Of a stretch of 7,756 nt of DNA, positions 5,973-7,756 are shown piece by piece. How positions within the stretch are numbered: position 1 is the first letter of the stretch; every line of letters begins with the position of its first letter. Source of the DNA: Ilumatobacter sp. (GTDB taxonomy: Bacteria > Actinomycetota > Acidimicrobiia > Acidimicrobiales > Ilumatobacteraceae); assembly GCA_029263275.1 (NCBI GenBank), contig JAJCXU010000297.1, positions 1 to 7,756 of the forward strand, read 5' to 3'. The notes beneath the pieces were generated by a model that worked only from the letters and a program-made list of their open reading frames with translations, ran no database searches and was not told the DNA's origin. The position numbers and the translations under genes were made by a program.

Positions 5973-6791
5973 GTGATCGATCGGGATGTGTGTGCTGCAT
6001 ACCAGCGCGATGGTGCCGTCGTCGTGCGCTCAGCGTTCAGTAGCGAGGAGGTCGAACTGGCTCGCGAGGCCATTGACGCCAACCTCGCGGAGCTGTCACC
6101 ACGGGCGATTCGTGCCAGTGCCGACGACGACGGAGTGTTCGTCGAGGACTTCTGCAATTGGAACCGGCTGCCCGCCATGGAGCGGTTCATCCGTGAGTCG
6201 CCAGCCGCCGAGATCGCCGCGGCGCTGACCGACTCGTCGGCGGTCCGGCTGTACCACGATCACGTGTTAGTGAAGGAGCCCGGAACCCGGCAGGCGACGC
6301 CGTGGCATCAGGATCAGCCGTACTACAACGTCGACGGTTTCCAGAACGCCAGCATGTGGTTTCCCGTCGATCCAGTTTCACTTGACTCGAGCCTGCGCAT
6401 CGTCGCTGGGACTCACCGCGGTCCCTGGTGTATGCCGCGCACGTTTCTCGACGAGCAGGCGAAGTGGTTCCCCGAGGGCAGCCTGGCCGAGCTGCCCGAT
6501 CTCGACGCAGACCTTGCTGCGGACCCCGACGCGTGGAATGTGCTCGCCTGGGAACTTGAGCCGGGCGACGCAGTGTTCTTCAACATGCTCAGCATTCACG
6601 GCGCGGGCGGTGTGTCAGGCGATCGCCGACGACGAGTGCTGTCGGTTCGATTCCTCGGCGACGACATGGTGCACGCCCCGCGCACGTGGACGACGTCACC
6701 CCCGTTTCCCGGCTTGGTCGACGAGCTGGCGGCAGGCGCAGCGATGGACCACCCGCTGTTCCCGATCTTGTGGCCGACACCGAGCAGTTGA
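5973..6791 (+). CDS. PhyH-family Fe(II)/2-oxoglutarate-dependent dioxygenase
   Basis: This 272-residue cytoplasmic enzyme belongs to the phytanoyl-CoA dioxygenase (PhyH) family, which hydroxylates a small substrate using O2, Fe(II) and 2-oxoglutarate. The facial triad is visible: H112 and D114 in TPWHQDQPYYN (109-119), and H209 in MLSIHGAGG (205-213). The 2-oxoglutarate-binding arginine is most likely R220 or R221 in DRRRRVLSVRF (217-227). The N-terminal DGAVVVRSAFSSEEVELARE (13-32) is the usual family opening, and SLRIVAGTHRGP (140-151) is the conserved strand-loop. Length is normal and all key residues are present. The GTG start is favoured because TAGCGT lies 6 nt upstream. Substrates in the family range from acyl-CoAs to ectoine and antibiotics, and nothing nearby names this one. 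It runs convergent to a lipoprotein gene 39 bp downstream, with no clear terminator between them. Confidence 0.92.
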   Translation: MIDRDVCAAYQRDGAVVVRSAFSSEEVELAREAIDANLAELSPRAIRASADDDGVFVEDFCNWNRLPAMERFIRESPAAEIAAALTDSSAVRLYHDHVLVKEPGTRQATPWHQDQPYYNVDGFQNASMWFPVDPVSLDSSLRIVAGTHRGPWCMPRTFLDEQAKWFPEGSLAELPDLDADLAADPDAWNVLAWELEPGDAVFFNMLSIHGAGGVSGDRRRRVLSVRFLGDDMVHAPRTWTTSPPFPGLVDELAAGAAMDHPLFPILWPTPSS

Positions 6792-6830
6792 GTCGTCTTC
6801 GCAAACGGACCGTGCTCGGCGTCGCGTCGA

Positions 6831-7502
6831 TCAGGGAGTGATGTAGGCCTTCACGGCGTTGGTGTATTGATCGGCGTCGGGGGTGTTGAAGAAGTCGGTC
6901 TGGTCCTCGTCGACGAACGCGAAGAACGGGCACTCCGTATCGACCGCCTCGATCACCTCGGTGCCGAGCAACGCACCGGTGGTCGCTTCGTGCACCGTCA
7001 ACTCATAGGAGACGTCGACGAGCGCGAGCGTGGTGACGTCGCCGTCATCGCCCTCCAGGTCACACGAGACGCCGTTGGGGGTTTTCGCCGTGATTTTCGA
7101 ACAGCCGACCAGTTCGGTCACCGCCAGATCGCTGTTGTCATCGAAGTTTGAGTCCTGCTCGACGATCCAGCCCGCCGGCAATTCGAGACTGGAGGTGATC
7201 AACACGCCGCTGTCGGTCTCCTGAAAGAGCACCATCGGGTGCGGTCCGGGACCGTCGGTGAGTGGCGCTGCGTCGGCGAACCCGACACCCGTTTCACAAA
7301 TGCGATCGAAGTCGCTCTCGAAGTTGGGCAGGTCGAGCTCGTCGTCCGCTGTGGCATCACCGCCTGACGAGTCGCCGCCGTCCGCCACAGTGTCTGCGCT
7401 GGCCGCATCGTCACTCGTTGAGTCGTCGGAGCCGCTACATGCAGTGAAGGCCAGCGCCGCAACCAGTGCGGCGACAAGGATGGACGGACGTCGATTGATC
7501 AT
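6831..7502 (-). CDS. Small secreted lipoprotein with a four-cysteine C-terminal domain
   Basis: This 223-residue lipoprotein has a signal peptide with R4-R5, a hydrophobic core (8-20) and a lipobox ending FTAC with the lipidated C22. A Ser/Asp/Ala-rich acidic linker (23-58) follows. The folded part (about 60-223) carries four cysteines, C69, C134, C147 and C191, enough for two disulfides. It contains GPGPHPMVLF (84-93), ELPAGWIVEQD (107-117), a predicted strand run YELTVHEATTGALLGTEVIE (166-185) and TECPFFAF (189-196). This layout recalls a recurrent extracellular domain of uncharacterised bacterial lipoproteins, but I cannot name a family and assign no function. The start is supported by GGGAG 5 nt upstream, making this the one monocistronic gene here with a normal Shine-Dalgarno. 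A -10 box and a 7-4-7 direct repeat lie upstream. Confidence 0.85.
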   Translation of the reverse strand: MINRRPSILVAALVAALAFTACSGSDDSTSDDAASADTVADGGDSSGGDATADDELDLPNFESDFDRICETGVGFADAAPLTDGPGPHPMVLFQETDSGVLITSSLELPAGWIVEQDSNFDDNSDLAVTELVGCSKITAKTPNGVSCDLEGDDGDVTTLALVDVSYELTVHEATTGALLGTEVIEAVDTECPFFAFVDEDQTDFFNTPDADQYTNAVKAYITP

Positions 7503-7507
7503 GATGG

Positions 7508-7512
7508 CTCCC
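7508..7512 (-). promoter_or_regulatory. Shine-Dalgarno of the small lipoprotein gene
   Basis: GGGAG on the minus strand sits 5 nt before the ATG at 7502 and fixes the start. It contrasts with the apparently leaderless neighbours. Confidence 0.65.
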
Positions 7513-7551
7513 GCTCAGTCGTGGTCGGTGCTGCTACCGACTCGAGAACGA

Positions 7552-7557
7552 ACAATA
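7552..7557 (-). promoter_or_regulatory. Candidate -10 box of the small lipoprotein gene
   Basis: TATTGT on the minus strand (7557 to 7552) fits TANNNT. It would start transcription near 7545, giving a leader of about 43 nt that includes the Shine-Dalgarno. There is no good -35; the direct repeat at 7566-7583 occupies that region, as at activator-dependent promoters. Confidence 0.45.
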
Positions 7558-7565
7558 CGCGGCAC

Positions 7566-7583
7566 GCGTGAATCGAGCGTGAA
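7566..7583 (-). promoter_or_regulatory. 7-4-7 direct repeat, candidate OmpR/PhoB-family (PhoP-like) operator
   Basis: On the minus strand, TTCACGC (7583-7577), TCGA, TTCACGC (7572-7566): two identical heptamers with an 11-bp period, ending 8 nt upstream of the -10 box. This geometry is that of PhoB/PhoP-type winged-helix sites. The first unit, GTTCACGCTCG, resembles the actinobacterial PHO-box unit that starts GTTCA. Which regulator binds is inference. Confidence 0.5.
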
Positions 7584-7597
7584 CCGAACGCCGTTCC

Positions 7598-7756
7598 TCA
7601 GGTCTTGGCCTCGACCGCTCGCTTCACACCAGCCACCACCTGGAGCATCGCGGTGTGCTGGGTACGGACGCGTCGGTTGATGATGCGGTCTTCCTTGTCG
7701 GGCATCGAGTCGATCGCCATCGTCAGCCCTGACGGCCCGGGCCCGAGGATCATCGA
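7598..7756 (-). CDS. C-terminal end of an unrecognised protein (5' part outside window)
   Basis: On the minus strand an open frame enters from the right edge and runs 52 codons to a TGA (7600-7598). The peptide begins SMILGPGPSGLTMAIDSMPD and ends MLQVVAGVKRAVEAKT. Third codon positions are overwhelmingly G or C, as in the other genes here. The intergenic features before the small lipoprotein start only after its stop, so it is very likely a real gene end. A Gly/Pro-rich turn is followed by a charged stretch (KEDRIINRRVR) and a probable final amphipathic helix. I do not recognise the family. It lies upstream of the lipoprotein gene on the same strand with a 95-bp gap, so read-through is possible. 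Confidence 0.65.
   Translation of the reverse strand, partial: SMILGPGPSGLTMAIDSMPDKEDRIINRRVRTQHTAMLQVVAGVKRAVEAKT

Noticed and set aside
5347..5976. Plus-strand open frame of 209 codons across the HNH-TfoX gap and the TfoX-domain gene
   Set aside because: It runs antisense to a recognisable TfoX-domain gene and through two hairpins and two promoters; composition is not protein-like in the non-overlapping part.
1..7756. New defence system, prophage or mobile island built around the HNH gene
   Set aside because: The HNH gene is a usual stand-alone DUF222 type. No partner methylase, helicase, toxin-antitoxin, integrase, transposase or flanking repeat is visible.

Overview
The window is GC-rich, with strongly GC-biased third codon positions. 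It carries families typical of actinobacteria: an MMPL exporter, an F420-type DUF385 oxidoreductase, a DUF222/13E12-type HNH protein and lipoproteins with acidic or proline-rich linkers. The -10 boxes are TANNNT-like and several genes look leaderless. I infer an actinobacterium, possibly of the Acidimicrobiia/Ilumatobacter type. The taxon is a guess from style and was not tested by any search.

Layout. Positions 1-1985 (+) hold the 3' part of an MMPL/RND-type exporter gene. It overlaps by 4 bp a small F420-dependent (DUF385/Ddn-like) oxidoreductase gene, which ends at a strong hairpin terminator (about 1996-2028). A short intergenic stretch with two abutting 19-bp inverted repeats (2038-2074) leads to a 596-aa secreted lipoprotein (2108-3898, +). 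This protein has a sialidase-like Asp-box and a C-terminal jelly-roll-like domain. Converging on it from the right is a DUF222-HNH nuclease-like gene (3921-5297, -). Its promoter carries a degenerate SOS/LexA-like box next to the -10.

Positions 5298-5550 appear non-coding. They contain that promoter, about 170 bp in which I see nothing firm, and two back-to-back hairpins (5505-5546) just beyond the stop of the next gene. That gene encodes a TfoX N-terminal-domain protein (5551-5892, -). It is divergent from a PhyH-family Fe(II)/2-oxoglutarate dioxygenase (5973-6791, +), and the 80-bp gap between them holds two apparently leaderless promoters flanking an inverted repeat. A second small lipoprotein (6831-7502, -) follows tail-to-tail. 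Upstream of it are a Shine-Dalgarno, a -10 and a 7-4-7 direct repeat typical of OmpR/PhoB-family operators. At the right edge, the last 52 codons of an unrecognised gene (7598-7756, -) enter the window.

Apart from the MMPL-DUF385 pair, the genes look like independent single-gene units, not one pathway. I found no mobile element, CRISPR array, tRNA, rRNA or obvious new defence system. The most interesting signals are regulatory: a repeated leaderless architecture in which a -10 box lies exactly 6 nt before the start codon at four genes, the possible SOS box on the HNH gene, and the PhoP/PhoB-like direct repeat.
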